56,713 bases of DNA from assembly GCA_015066665.1 (NCBI GenBank), contig SVNX01000006.1, positions 31,462 through 88,174 on the forward strand. Direction: 5' to 3'. This stretch comes from Ruminococcus sp. (GTDB lineage Bacteria > Bacillota > Clostridia > Oscillospirales > Ruminococcaceae). Positions 45,560 to 54,781 of this stretch are shown piece after piece (positions within the stretch are counted from its first letter, which is position 1; each line of letters opens with the position of its first letter). The position numbers and the translations under genes are program-made. The notes beneath the pieces were generated by a model. It did not search any database, was not told the origin of the DNA, and worked only from the letters and a program-made list of their open reading frames with translations.

Positions 45560-47506
45560 ATGTTAAAACTCACACTCAAAGACGGCAGCATTCGTGAAGT
45601 GGAAGCCAATGTTTCCGCTGCGGACGTTGTCAAGGGCATTGGCATGGGTCTGTACAAGGCCGCATGCTGCGTAAAAATCAATGGCGAAGTGCGTGATCTG
45701 CGCACAGTTCTGACCGAGGACTGCGCTTTCGAAGTCCTCACATTCGATGACCTCGACGGCAAGAAGACCTTCTGGCATACGGCATCCCATATTCTGGCAC
45801 AGGCTGTGAAGCGTCTCTATCCGGAAACAAAGCTTGCCATCGGCCCCGCCATCGACAATGGCTTCTACTACGATTTTGATGCGCCCCATCCGTTCAGCCC
45901 TGAAGAGCTGACAAAGATCGAGGCAGAGATGAAGAAGATCGTCAAGGAGAATCAGGCGCTCGAAGCCTTCACACTCTCCCCCGACGAGGCAATTGCTAAA
46001 CTTAAGGAAATGGATGAACCCTACAAGGTAGAGCTCTGCGAGGAGCACGCTGCAAAGGGCGAACCGATTTCCTTCTACAAGCAGGAAGAATTCGTGGATC
46101 TCTGCGCTGGCCCCCACCTCATGAGCACGGGCGCAGTGAAGGCATTCAAGCTCCTGTCCTGCACAGGTGCCTACTGGAGAGGCTCCGAAAAGAACAAGAT
46201 GCTCTCCCGTGTATACGGTACTGCATTCCCGAAGGCTGCACAGCTTGACGAGGAAATCCAGCGCCGTGAAGAGGCAAAGATGCGTGACCACAACAAGCTC
46301 GGCCGTGAGCTGGAGCTGTTCACCACTGTGGACTGCATCGGTCAGGGTCTGCCCGTCCTCCTGCCCAAGGGCGCAAGAGTCATTCAGCTCCTCCAGAGAT
46401 GGATCGAGGACGAGGAGCAGAAGCGCGGCTATCTGCTGACAAAGACCCCCCTCATGGCAAAGTCCGATCTGTACAAGATCTCCGGTCACTGGGATCATTA
46501 TCTGGACGGCATGTTCGTTCTGGGCGATCCGACCGACGACACAAAGGAATGCTTTGCACTGCGTCCGATGACATGTCCCTTCCAGTATCAGGTCTTCCTG
46601 AACCGTCAGCGTTCCTACCGTGACCTGCCGATGCGTCTGGGCGAAACCTCCACACTGTTCCGTAATGAGGACAGCGGCGAGATGCATGGTCTGATCCGTG
46701 TACGCCAGTTCACCATCTCTGAGGGTCACCTGATCCTCCGTCCCGAGCAGCTCGAAGAAGAATTCAAGGGCTGTCTGGAGCTGGCAAAGTACTGCCTCGA
46801 TACTGTTGGCATGCTGGAGGACTGCACATTCCGTTTCTCCCAGTGGGATCCTGAGAACCCCAAGAACAAGTACGAGGGCACAGCTGAGCAGTGGGAAGAA
46901 GCACAGACCATTATGGGCAAGATCCTCGACAATCTGGGCGTTGATTATGAGATTGGTATCGACGAGGCTGCCTTCTACGGCCCGAAGCTCGATATTCAGT
47001 ACAAGAATGTATTCGGCAAGGAAGATACCATCGTCACCATTCAGATCGACATGCTGCTGGCAGAAAAGTTCGGCATGGAATATGTGGACGTGGACGGCTC
47101 CAAGCGCAGACCGTATATCATTCACAGAACCTCTCTGGGCTGCTATGAGAGAACACTGGCATATCTGATCGAAAAGTATGCAGCTGCATTCCCGCTGTGG
47201 CTCGCACCCGAGCAGGTAAAGATCATCCCGATTGCAGACCGTCACCTCGACTGGGCCGGCGAAGTGCAGGCAAAGCTTGAAGCGGCCGGCATCCGCTGCT
47301 CCATCGATGACAGAGCTGAGAAGATGGGCAAGAAGATCCGTGAGGCAACCCTTGCAAAGACGCCCTACATGCTCACAGTCGGCGATCAGGAAGTGGAGAA
47401 CAAGACTGTTTCCGTTCGTTCCAGAAAGGGCGATAATCTGGGCGCCATGGATATGGACGCACTGATGGCCAAGCTGCTGACAGAAATTGCAACCAAGGCA
47501 AGATAA
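45560..47506 (+). CDS. thrS: Threonine-tRNA ligase
   Basis: Charges tRNA-Thr with threonine, editing mischarged Ser. 648 residues, usual length: TGS domain (1-60), SAD editing domain with the metal motif HTASHILAQAV, class II core with motif 2 FRNEDSGEMHGLIRVRQFT and motif 3 LGCYERTLAYLIE, Zn ligand RPMTCPF, and C-terminal anticodon-binding domain (VKIIPIADRHLDWAGE...). ATG 45560 has AAAGGAGA upstream; the longer frame starts in the repeat. Regulated by the T-box. Confidence 0.97.
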   Translation: MLKLTLKDGSIREVEANVSAADVVKGIGMGLYKAACCVKINGEVRDLRTVLTEDCAFEVLTFDDLDGKKTFWHTASHILAQAVKRLYPETKLAIGPAIDNGFYYDFDAPHPFSPEELTKIEAEMKKIVKENQALEAFTLSPDEAIAKLKEMDEPYKVELCEEHAAKGEPISFYKQEEFVDLCAGPHLMSTGAVKAFKLLSCTGAYWRGSEKNKMLSRVYGTAFPKAAQLDEEIQRREEAKMRDHNKLGRELELFTTVDCIGQGLPVLLPKGARVIQLLQRWIEDEEQKRGYLLTKTPLMAKSDLYKISGHWDHYLDGMFVLGDPTDDTKECFALRPMTCPFQYQVFLNRQRSYRDLPMRLGETSTLFRNEDSGEMHGLIRVRQFTISEGHLILRPEQLEEEFKGCLELAKYCLDTVGMLEDCTFRFSQWDPENPKNKYEGTAEQWEEAQTIMGKILDNLGVDYEIGIDEAAFYGPKLDIQYKNVFGKEDTIVTIQIDMLLAEKFGMEYVDVDGSKRRPYIIHRTSLGCYERTLAYLIEKYAAAFPLWLAPEQVKIIPIADRHLDWAGEVQAKLEAAGIRCSIDDRAEKMGKKIREATLAKTPYMLTVGDQEVENKTVSVRSRKGDNLGAMDMDALMAKLLTEIATKAR

Positions 47507-47518
47507 CAAGTAACTGAT

Positions 47519-47555
47519 AAAATCCCCTGTGCAGCATGGCATGGGGGATTTTTGG
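47519..47555 (+). terminator. Terminator of thrS
   Basis: AAAATCCCC...GGGGGATTTTT hairpin 13 bases past the stop. Confidence 0.85.
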
Positions 47556-47568
47556 AAAGGATGGATTT

Positions 47569-49050
47569 ATGAAAAGAAAGATCACGGCACTGTTTGCAGC
47601 AGGCATCATGCTGCTGCAGTCCGCACCGCTTTCTGCATGGGCAGGTCTGATTGAAGTCGCACCGGACAATATGGTATTTCTGGACGTACAGTATCCCGAC
47701 GGCAGCTCTGCGGAAGGTGTGCGAGTCACCCTGTACAATGCAGCCGGCACGGAGATCGGCGGCATCATCAATGACGAACGATTTTTTGAAAGCAATCAAT
47801 CCGGCATTGACGGCACGGAACTGGGCGATGACCGCTACTGCTACTATGTTCCGTGGAACACCTTCGCATCCTACGTCGCACCGCAGACACTGCACACCGT
47901 CAAGCACTGCCGTACGGACTGGGATATGGAAGCTTACGAAATCTACCAGAATGAGCCGGTTCACATCAACGGCGGTCTTCCCTACAAAGTGCAGCTGTAC
48001 AGCTATGATGCCTCACAGGCGACTGCATTGACTGTACCAGCGAACCAGTTCGGCGTTTATGTTGATCCGAAATGGGCGAACCGCACTGCAGTGGGATATG
48101 TATCCACCCCTACGCTGACATACTATTTCAACAGAAAGGGTACCGTGGGCGCACTGGAAGCACTGACCACCATCCCCGTAGGAGAGACCAGGCTGTATGA
48201 TGCTTTCAATTCAGCATATGAGGCAAGTATTGGTCTGGAATACGATAGTGGCGGCGGCTCTGTTTCTGCCCATGAGGTCACGATCAGCAGTACTGCGACA
48301 CAGTATGTCCTCTGCCGCCTGCCGCTTCAGCAGCTCTGCTCCTATTTCCGTCCTGACGGAAAGTATGAACGAGACGGTCTGCTCTATGATTTGCAGCAGG
48401 ATACCCAATATACCAGTGCCATACTCACCATCCAGAGCGGTGCGGTCATCAATGCCGTGATTCCGGATGCCAATGGTTATGTGGAATTCTATGTGGACAA
48501 GGCAACCAGAGAATACACATTGGATTTTTGCTACGATTACAGAAATGTTCCGACCAGCAACGGGACTCTCATCAACGGCGGCAGCGGTTTTGGCGATAGC
48601 GGCATAGCTGCGAATCTCACAGAGCATTTCCTTGAGGCACTGCAGCCGCCTCTGGATGAAATCGTTCTGACCAATGTACCTGCCGGCACCTACACGCTGA
48701 CCTATGAGAATCTCCCCGAGGGCTATGCTGCCCCGAAAACCACGACCCTCACCGTCACCGATTCGCAGGAGGTGCAGTATCTCCGGCTGATGCTCGAGGA
48801 TGCGCCCATGCGGGGCGATGTCAATGCCGACAAGCGGATCGATGCCGCCGATGCCGCCGCCATTCTTGCGGCCGCAGCGGCCATGGGTGCGGGGGAAGCG
48901 AGCGGACTGACGGAGACGCAGGAGACCCTTGCGGATGTGAATCAGGACGGCGTGTGCGATGCCATCGATGCCGCACTGATCCTCCAGTACGCCGCCTATG
49001 CAGGCGCAGGCGGAGAGATGACACTGGAAGAATTTCTTGCTGCGCTTTAA
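47569..49050 (+). CDS. Secreted dockerin protein with Ig-like modules, function unknown
   Basis: A 493-residue exported protein: signal peptide 1-26 (cleaved near AWA-G), a first beta-sandwich (MVFLDVQYPDGSSAEGVRVTLYN) resembling a prealbumin/Cna-B fold, a long unfamiliar middle, a second prealbumin-type module near residues 370-405 (VPAGTYTLTYENLPEGY), and a C-terminal dockerin (GDVNADKRIDAADAAAILAAAAAMGAG; ADVNQDGVCDAIDAALILQYAAYAGAG). No catalytic family recognised. No promoter is obvious in the 62 bases behind the thrS terminator. GAAAGG precedes ATG 47569. Confidence 0.8.
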   Translation: MKRKITALFAAGIMLLQSAPLSAWAGLIEVAPDNMVFLDVQYPDGSSAEGVRVTLYNAAGTEIGGIINDERFFESNQSGIDGTELGDDRYCYYVPWNTFASYVAPQTLHTVKHCRTDWDMEAYEIYQNEPVHINGGLPYKVQLYSYDASQATALTVPANQFGVYVDPKWANRTAVGYVSTPTLTYYFNRKGTVGALEALTTIPVGETRLYDAFNSAYEASIGLEYDSGGGSVSAHEVTISSTATQYVLCRLPLQQLCSYFRPDGKYERDGLLYDLQQDTQYTSAILTIQSGAVINAVIPDANGYVEFYVDKATREYTLDFCYDYRNVPTSNGTLINGGSGFGDSGIAANLTEHFLEALQPPLDEIVLTNVPAGTYTLTYENLPEGYAAPKTTTLTVTDSQEVQYLRLMLEDAPMRGDVNADKRIDAADAAAILAAAAAMGAGEASGLTETQETLADVNQDGVCDAIDAALILQYAAYAGAGGEMTLEEFLAAL

Positions 49051-49057
49051 AATACTG

Positions 49058-49086
49058 CCCCCGTACTCCGGTACGGGGGATTTTTT
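49058..49086 (+). terminator. Terminator of the dockerin gene
   Basis: CCCCCGTAC-TCCG-GTACGGGGG followed by TTTTTT. Confidence 0.92.
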
Positions 49087-49171
49087 GGCGCAAATTTGTT
49101 GTGTATGCGGTGAAAAACACTTCCGGAATTGTGCAGAAGGGAGATTCTTTCTGTGAATTCAGAAAAAATAC

Positions 49172-49199
49172 TTGTATTTTTTTTTTTTTTTTGTATAAT
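49172..49199 (+). promoter_or_regulatory. Promoter of LRR-dockerin 1 with a homopolymer spacer
   Basis: TTGTAT (49172-49177), 16 bases, TATAAT (49194-49199). The spacer is almost wholly T: a run of 16 T (49177-49192) then G. A slip in the run would change spacing. Confidence 0.7.
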
Positions 49200-49211
49200 T
49201 AAATTAGCGAA

Positions 49212-49230
49212 TTCTGCGTTGTAAGCAGAA
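49212..49230 (+). promoter_or_regulatory. 5'-proximal hairpin of the LRR-dockerin 1 mRNA
   Basis: TTCTGC/GCAGAA, loop of seven, starting about 13 bases after the -10. Confidence 0.5.
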
Positions 49231-49253
49231 AATTTACGAAAAGAGGCACAAGT

Positions 49254-50585
49254 ATGAAGATGAAAAAGAGAATTCTGGCGGCAGTGACCGCCTGCGGGAT
49301 GATGCTGGCGGGCATGCCGATTGTGATGCCGGTGAGTGCTGCTACAACTGGTACAACCGGCCATCTCACATATAAAGTATATGATGGATATGTGGAAATC
49401 ACCGATTGCAACGAGATGGCGATGTCCGTAGACATTCCTGCGGAGATTGAAGGACAGCCTGTGACCACGATCAGTTTTGGTGCATTTGATTACTGTACGG
49501 TTCTGAAAAAAGTGACTGTTCCTGAAACTGTTACAATGATCCAAGACTGTGCCTTCGATGCCTGCTCTGCGCTGACAGAAGTTGAACTGTCGGAGGGTCT
49601 GCTTGAGATTCAGGATTGTGCATTCAGAGGGACGGCTCTGACTTCGATCACAATTCCGGATACAGTTACGTTGATTGAAGGCGGTGCATTTGATAATTGT
49701 GATGCGCTGGAATCTGTGGATCTCGGCAGCGGCGTAACAACGATCAATTCTGCTTTTTTTGAATGTGACGGTCTGACAGAAATCACCATTCCGGCAAATG
49801 TTAAATACTTGAAAGGAACTTTTCAGGGCTGTGTGAATCTGAGTAAGGTCAACTTTGCAGAGGATAGTCAGTTGATAGATGTAGAAACAGCATTTGATGG
49901 ATGTACCAGTTTGGAAGGCATCACGCTGCCGGAAAGCGTTTTATCGATCCGGGGCGCTTTTGCAGGCTGCACGGCTCTGAAGAGCATTGCAGTTCCGGAT
50001 GCAGTCACAAATGCATACATGGCATTTTTGGGATGTACCGCACTGGAGACTGTGAACATCGGTGCAGGTTCTGAGATTACATGGATTGAATCTGCTTTCA
50101 GAAACTGCACGAATCTGAAGGAAACTGTCATCCCCTCAAAAGCAGAAAGTATAGATTGGCTTACCTTCCAGAACTGCACGAGTCTGGAAAAGGTCACCTT
50201 CCTGAATGCTTATACTGATATCCCGAACGATGCTGCAATCATCCCCGAAACTGCCGTCATCCATTGCTACGAAAACTCCACTGCCCATGCCTATGCACTG
50301 GTGCATGGCAGAGAATTCGTTATTATGGCGGAACCCACCCTGCCCCTCGGTGACCTCAGCAATGATGGTGCTGTTGATGCAAGCGATGCTGCCATGCTCC
50401 TTGTAGCGGCTGCCGCACAGGGCGCAGGCGAAGCGCACGGCCTGACGGACGAGCAGACTGCCGCCGCCGACCTTAATGCGGACGGCACATTCGATGCCAT
50501 CGATGCCGCCTACATCCTCCAGTATGCCGCCTATGCAGGCGCAGGCGGAGAGATGACACTGGAAGAATTTCTTGCAAACCTGTAA
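49254..50585 (+). CDS. BspA-type leucine-rich-repeat protein with dockerin (LRR-dockerin 1)
   Basis: A 443-residue exported protein: signal peptide 1-30 (cleaved near SAATT), about 11 BspA/LRR_5 repeats (consensus I-P.V..I...AF..C..L..V.I), and a C-terminal dockerin (GDLSNDGAVDASDAAMLLVAAAAQGAG; ADLNADGTFDAIDAAYILQYAAYAGAG). Such LRR modules bind protein or fibrous surfaces rather than hydrolyse sugar. ATG 49254 follows AGAGGCACA. Its dockerin class matches those of LRR 2, 4, 6 and of the gene at 47569. It may attach via a scaffoldin to the cell surface. Confidence 0.88.
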   Translation: MKMKKRILAAVTACGMMLAGMPIVMPVSAATTGTTGHLTYKVYDGYVEITDCNEMAMSVDIPAEIEGQPVTTISFGAFDYCTVLKKVTVPETVTMIQDCAFDACSALTEVELSEGLLEIQDCAFRGTALTSITIPDTVTLIEGGAFDNCDALESVDLGSGVTTINSAFFECDGLTEITIPANVKYLKGTFQGCVNLSKVNFAEDSQLIDVETAFDGCTSLEGITLPESVLSIRGAFAGCTALKSIAVPDAVTNAYMAFLGCTALETVNIGAGSEITWIESAFRNCTNLKETVIPSKAESIDWLTFQNCTSLEKVTFLNAYTDIPNDAAIIPETAVIHCYENSTAHAYALVHGREFVIMAEPTLPLGDLSNDGAVDASDAAMLLVAAAAQGAGEAHGLTDEQTAAADLNADGTFDAIDAAYILQYAAYAGAGGEMTLEEFLANL

Positions 50586-50595
50586 TTCTGCGTAT

Positions 50596-50634
50596 CACAT
50601 CCCCCATGTACACCATGGGGGATGTGCTGTTTTT
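50596..50634 (+). terminator. Terminator of LRR-dockerin 1
   Basis: CACATCCCCCATG/CATGGGGGATGTG, then TGTTTTT. The 3' half and following 150 bases recur before LRR 4 (53242 onward). Confidence 0.9.
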
Positions 50635-50699
50635 ATGCGTACAATCGCATAGTTTGTTATGCAATGTGCAGAAATTACACGGAGAGTAGCGGAAAATCC

Positions 50700-50746
50700 T
50701 TGCATTTAGCGGGATTTTCTGTATAATGAAATTATGGTTTTACCAT
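50700..50746 (+). promoter_or_regulatory. Promoter and 5' hairpin of LRR-dockerin 2
   Basis: TTGCAT (50700-50705), 16 bases, TATAAT (50722-50727). The hairpin ATGGT-TTT-ACCAT (50734-50746) begins seven bases after the -10, at the expected transcript end. Confidence 0.75.
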
Positions 50747-50773
50747 GATAAAAAAGCAAAGGAAGATGAAAGA

Positions 50774-52009
50774 ATGAAAAAACTGAACACAATGAAACGC
50801 GGATTTTCCGCAATGACGGCTGCTGTGCTGATGACATGCACGGCCGCAAGCCTCCCGATGACATCCGCCGCACTCGAAACATTCACCTATGGCGATCTGT
50901 ACTATTACGAGACGGAGGGCGGCGTATGCATCACAGACTGCAACAGGGAGATCACCACTGTGGAGATTCCGGCTGAAATTGACGGCAAGCCGGTCATCAG
51001 AATCAGTGAGATCGCTTTTGAGTACTGTTTCTCCCTTGAGAGTATTACTGTAAGCGAGGATAACACCTCTTTCTGCAGTGTGGATGGTGTACTTTTCTCC
51101 AAGGATATGAGTGTTCTGGTAGAATATCCCCGTGCAAAAACGGGCGACAGCTACGCAATCCCCGACACTGTCACCGTACTCCAGAACAGCTGCTTAAGCA
51201 ATACGCAGCTGATTGAGATCACAATCCCCGAAGGCATCACAATCATCAGCGAGAGTGCATTCGAATTCGACCACAATCTGAAAGAGGTGATCCTGCCGGA
51301 GGGCGTGACCACGATCGAAAACAATGCATTCGGCTTCTGCTATGCTCTGGAAAATATCGTGATCCCCGATACTGTGACGACCATCGAGGGCTGGGCGTTC
51401 ACCTACTGCACATCCCTGACCGAGATCGAGATTCCGAGCAGCGTCACAAAATTCGATTCCGCTCCATTCCAGGGCTGTGAGGGGCTGACCAGTGTGACAC
51501 TTCCGGATGGCCTCACAGAGACAAGTTACCTGATGTTTACCGACTGCACCAATCTGACAGAACTGCACCTGCCCGGCACCATCACAGAGATTGACGGAAA
51601 GCTTTTAATAGATTGCACTTCTGTGACCGATGTCTATTTTGACGGCCTGCAGTCCGAATGGGAGGAGATTTCCATCGACGAGGACAATGAAGAGCTGTTT
51701 GCCTGCACGATCCATTTCTCTGACGGTACAACAATGCGTTATTCAACAGATCCCGTTCCGGCAGGCATTGGCGATGCAAGCGGTGATGCCGTCGTGGATG
51801 CCAATGATGCCGCCATTGTTCTGGTGGATTCTGCTGCCATCGGTGCCGGCCTCCCCACTGCGCTGACACCCGAGCAGATTGCCGCATCCGACGTCAACGG
51901 CGACGGCAGCTACAATGCCATCGATGCGGCGCTGATTCTTCAGTACGGTGCCCTGTCCAATACAACAACGGGTCTGACCTTTGAGGAATTCCTCAAAGAG
52001 TATGCATAA
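50774..52009 (+). CDS. BspA-type leucine-rich-repeat protein with dockerin (LRR-dockerin 2)
   Basis: A 411-residue exported protein: signal peptide to about residue 31, LRR_5 repeats to about 280 with the BspA closing block VTDVYFDGLQSEWEEISI, then a dockerin (GDASGDAVVDANDAAIVLVDSAAIGAG; SDVNGDGSYNAIDAALILQYGALSN). Near-identical at the nucleotide level to LRR 4 over 51703-51987, far more than the repeat regions. ATG 50774 follows AAAGGAAGATG. LRR 3 starts 33 bases after its stop in the same unit. A short ladder such as SVDGVLF is shared across members. Confidence 0.88.
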   Translation: MKKLNTMKRGFSAMTAAVLMTCTAASLPMTSAALETFTYGDLYYYETEGGVCITDCNREITTVEIPAEIDGKPVIRISEIAFEYCFSLESITVSEDNTSFCSVDGVLFSKDMSVLVEYPRAKTGDSYAIPDTVTVLQNSCLSNTQLIEITIPEGITIISESAFEFDHNLKEVILPEGVTTIENNAFGFCYALENIVIPDTVTTIEGWAFTYCTSLTEIEIPSSVTKFDSAPFQGCEGLTSVTLPDGLTETSYLMFTDCTNLTELHLPGTITEIDGKLLIDCTSVTDVYFDGLQSEWEEISIDEDNEELFACTIHFSDGTTMRYSTDPVPAGIGDASGDAVVDANDAAIVLVDSAAIGAGLPTALTPEQIAASDVNGDGSYNAIDAALILQYGALSNTTTGLTFEEFLKEYA

Positions 52010-52042
52010 ATCGTTTTCAGGAAGTCAAAAAAAGGAGAAAAA

Positions 52043-53210
52043 ATGAAAAGAATCAAAAAAATCTTTGCCGTTCTGGCAAGCTCTGTCATGATGATGAGCG
52101 GTGCAGCCCTGCTGCCTGCATCCGCCGATGAGACAGCGTGGGAAGGCGATCTGGGTTATGTAATCGACGAAAAAGGCGTCAAGATTGTGGACTGCAATGC
52201 GGATGCGTCTGCAGTTGAAATCCCTTCGGAGATTGATGGCGTGGAAGTGTATCAAGTGAAAGCGGATTCGTTCAACTCCTGCAAGAATCTGACCGCCATC
52301 ACCGTGGAGGAGGGCAATGCGCTGTATTGCAGCGTGGACGGCGTCCTGTACAGTGCAGATAAGACTACGCTCGTGAGATACCCCGTCGGCAAGGAAGGCA
52401 CCGCTTATACAGTGCCCGAAGGGGGTAACGGCGATTGAGGCCAGCAGCTTCTGCAATACAAATCTGGAGGAAATTCATTTTCCTTCAGAAATGAAGACGT
52501 TTGGTTTCTTCGCATTCAGAGACTGCATAAAGCTTAAGAAAATGATTCTGCCGGAAGGCTTGACCTACATTGGCGATTCGATCTTCGAGAGCTGCCGTGC
52601 ATTGGAAGAGATTCAGCTGCCCGATACGCTTGCAACCATCCGTCAGAGTGCCTTCCGGGGCTGCCGATCCCTGAAGGAGATTGAGATTCCTGACAGTGTG
52701 AAAACGATCGAGATGGGTGCGTTTTCCTACTGCGAGGGCCTTACCTCTGTCAAGCTGCCTTCATCACTCGAAGCGCTGGAGCAAAATACATTTTCCCGCT
52801 GCACCAATCTGAAGGAGCTGTATCTGCCCTCCGGTATTACCGAAATTCCTTATGGGTTCACCAAATATTGCACTGCCATGACCGATGTCTATTACGATGG
52901 CCTGCAGTCCGAATGGGAGGAGATTTCCATTCATGAGTCGAATGAAGAGCTGTTTGCCTGCAATATCCACTTCTCCGACGGTACGGTGCTGAAGGGTACC
53001 GTTTCCGCCGATACGGTGCCCGGCGATGCCAATCTGGACGGCACGGTGACCATTGTGGATGTGGTCTACCTCAATAAGGCCATCATGGGCACGGAAACCC
53101 TCACCCCCGAGCAGGAAGCCGCTGTCGACTGTGACCATGACGGCGATGTCTCCGCACAGGATTCGCTCCTGATCCTCAAGTCCCTTGTCGATCTGGTGAC
53201 ACTGTCCTGA
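52043..53210 (+). pseudogene. LRR-dockerin 3, frameshifted
   Basis: The first frame (52043-52438) gives a signal peptide and one LRR unit, then stops at TGA. The second frame (continuing to 53210) gives LRR repeats and a dockerin. Reading straight across, a GGGGG run (52421-52425) needs one G fewer to give VPEGVTAIEASSF, the expected continuation, so one base separates the frames. Either a sequencing error, a real broken gene, or slippage. The dockerin (GDANLDGTVTIVDVVYLNKAIMG; GDVSAQDSLLILKSLVDLV) belongs to the GH9 class, not the class of its neighbours. Intact length would be about 388 residues. Confidence 0.8.
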
Positions 53211-53327
53211 TTGTAAGAGTTTTCCAGCCCGTCTCCCTTCCATGGGGGATGTGCTGTTTTTCGTGATACAAAATTATAGTTTGTTATGCAATATGCAGAA
53301 AATGCATCGGCGCGATTGAAAATTCCT

Positions 53328-53374
53328 TGCAAATTCGCGGAAATGCAGTATAATTAAAGTGTGGTTTTTACCAT
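53328..53374 (+). promoter_or_regulatory. Promoter and 5' hairpin of LRR-dockerin 4
   Basis: TTGCAA (53328-53333), 15 bases, TATAAT (53349-53354). Hairpin TGGT-TTTT-ACCA (53362-53373) starts eight bases after the -10. Upstream sequence matches that of LRR 2. Confidence 0.75.
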
Positions 53375-53401
53375 GATAACAAAGAAAAGGAAGATAGATT
53401 T

Positions 53402-54622
53402 ATGAAAAATATGAAAAACATGTTTTCTGCACTGACCGCTGCTGCCATGCTGGTGAGCGGTATGGCTGTTATGCCCGCAACAGCTGCTGACGAGCTGATG
53501 TGCGGCAGCCTGTACTATGAGAACAAGGGCGACTACATCATTATCACCGACTGCGAAGAGTCCGTGACTACAGTGGAGATTCCCGCCGAAATCGATGGTC
53601 TGCCTGTTACATTTGTCGATGCCTACGCATTTGAATACTGCGAAAACCTGGTTTCCATCACAGTAGCTGCCGGCAATACCTCTTACTGCAGCGTGGACGG
53701 CGTTCTGTTCTCCGCTGACAAGACCGTTCTGGTGAAATATCCCATGGCAAAGGAAGGCTCCAGCTATACGATTCCCGCAGGTGTAACGGAGCTGGGCGAT
53801 CACTGCTTCAGCGATTCGATTCTGGAGAATGTTGTAATCCCCGATGGCGTGACAATGATCGGCCGTTCTGCGTTTGATGACTGCGCTGAACTGACAGCAC
53901 TTTCTCTTCCCGAGGGTGTGACCTCCATCGGTTCCGATGCGTTCAGCTTCTGCTACGCTCTGGCAGATATTGATATTCCTTCCACAGTGACCTCCATCGG
54001 CAGCTGGGCATTCTGTTATTGTACATCCCTGACCGAAATTGAGATTCCGAGCAGCGTCACATCACTCGATACCGCCGTGTTCCAGGGCTGTAAGGGTCTG
54101 ACCTCCATTACCATTCCGGAAAGCATCACAAGCCTGAGCTTCCTGATGTTCACAAACTGCTCCAATCTGACGGAGCTGCATCTGCCTTCCACCATCACTT
54201 CCATTTCCGGCAAGATCTTCCAAGAATGCACTTCTGTGACTGATGTGTATTTTGACGGTCTGCAGTCCGATTGGGAAGCCATCAGCATCGATGAGAATAA
54301 CGAGATTCTGTTCACCTGCACGATCCATTTCTCTGACGGTACAACAATGCGTTATTCAACAGGTCCCGTTCCGGCAGGCATTGGCGATGCAAGCGGTGAT
54401 GCCGTCGTGGATGCCAATGATGCCGCCATTGTTCTGGTGGATTCTGCTGCCATCGGTGCCGGCCTCCCCACTGCGCTGACACCCGAGCAGATTGCCGCAT
54501 CCGACGTCAACGGCGACGGCAGCTACAATGCCATCGATGCGGCGCTGATTCTTCAGTACGGTGCCCTGTCCAATACAACAACGGGTCTGACCTTTGAGGA
54601 CTTCCTCAAGCAGTTTGCATAA
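53402..54622 (+). CDS. BspA-type leucine-rich-repeat protein with dockerin (LRR-dockerin 4)
   Basis: A 406-residue exported protein: signal peptide 1-29 (cleaved near TAA-DE), about nine LRR_5 repeats (for example SIGSDAFSFCYALADIDIP), the BspA closing block VTDVYFDGLQSDWEAISI, and a dockerin almost identical to that of LRR 2. GAAAAGGAAG precedes the ATG. It is monocistronic with its own promoter and terminator. Confidence 0.88.
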   Translation: MKNMKNMFSALTAAAMLVSGMAVMPATAADELMCGSLYYENKGDYIIITDCEESVTTVEIPAEIDGLPVTFVDAYAFEYCENLVSITVAAGNTSYCSVDGVLFSADKTVLVKYPMAKEGSSYTIPAGVTELGDHCFSDSILENVVIPDGVTMIGRSAFDDCAELTALSLPEGVTSIGSDAFSFCYALADIDIPSTVTSIGSWAFCYCTSLTEIEIPSSVTSLDTAVFQGCKGLTSITIPESITSLSFLMFTNCSNLTELHLPSTITSISGKIFQECTSVTDVYFDGLQSDWEAISIDENNEILFTCTIHFSDGTTMRYSTGPVPAGIGDASGDAVVDANDAAIVLVDSAAIGAGLPTALTPEQIAASDVNGDGSYNAIDAALILQYGALSNTTTGLTFEDFLKQFA

Positions 54623-54631
54623 AAACAATCC

Positions 54632-54660
54632 CATCCCCCGAGCAATCGGGGGATGTTTTT
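54632..54660 (+). terminator. Terminator of LRR-dockerin 4
   Basis: CATCCCCCGA/TCGGGGGATG followed by TTTTT. Confidence 0.92.
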
Positions 54661-54703
54661 CCATAACGAAGGCGGACAACATGCCTGTGTACAAAGTGAA
54701 AGG

Positions 54704-54781
54704 ATGAAAAATATGAAAAGAACTCTGGCAGGTCTGATGACCAGTACTATCTCCGGCAGCAGTTTGTATCCGCAGATATGA
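54704..54781 (+). pseudogene. Signal-peptide remnant of a sixth LRR-dockerin gene
   Basis: GAAAGG then ATG opens a 25-codon frame (MKNMKRTLAGLMTST...) that matches the start of the LRR 4 and LRR 6 signal peptides, then stops. The following 120 bases (54782-54900) have no LRR-like frame; only small stems such as GAAACCG/CGGTTTC are seen. It looks like a truncated duplicate. Confidence 0.5.

Noticed and set aside
45563..47542. 659-codon open frame on the minus strand across thrS
   Set aside because: Antisense shadow of thrS with no ribosome site or recognisable fold.
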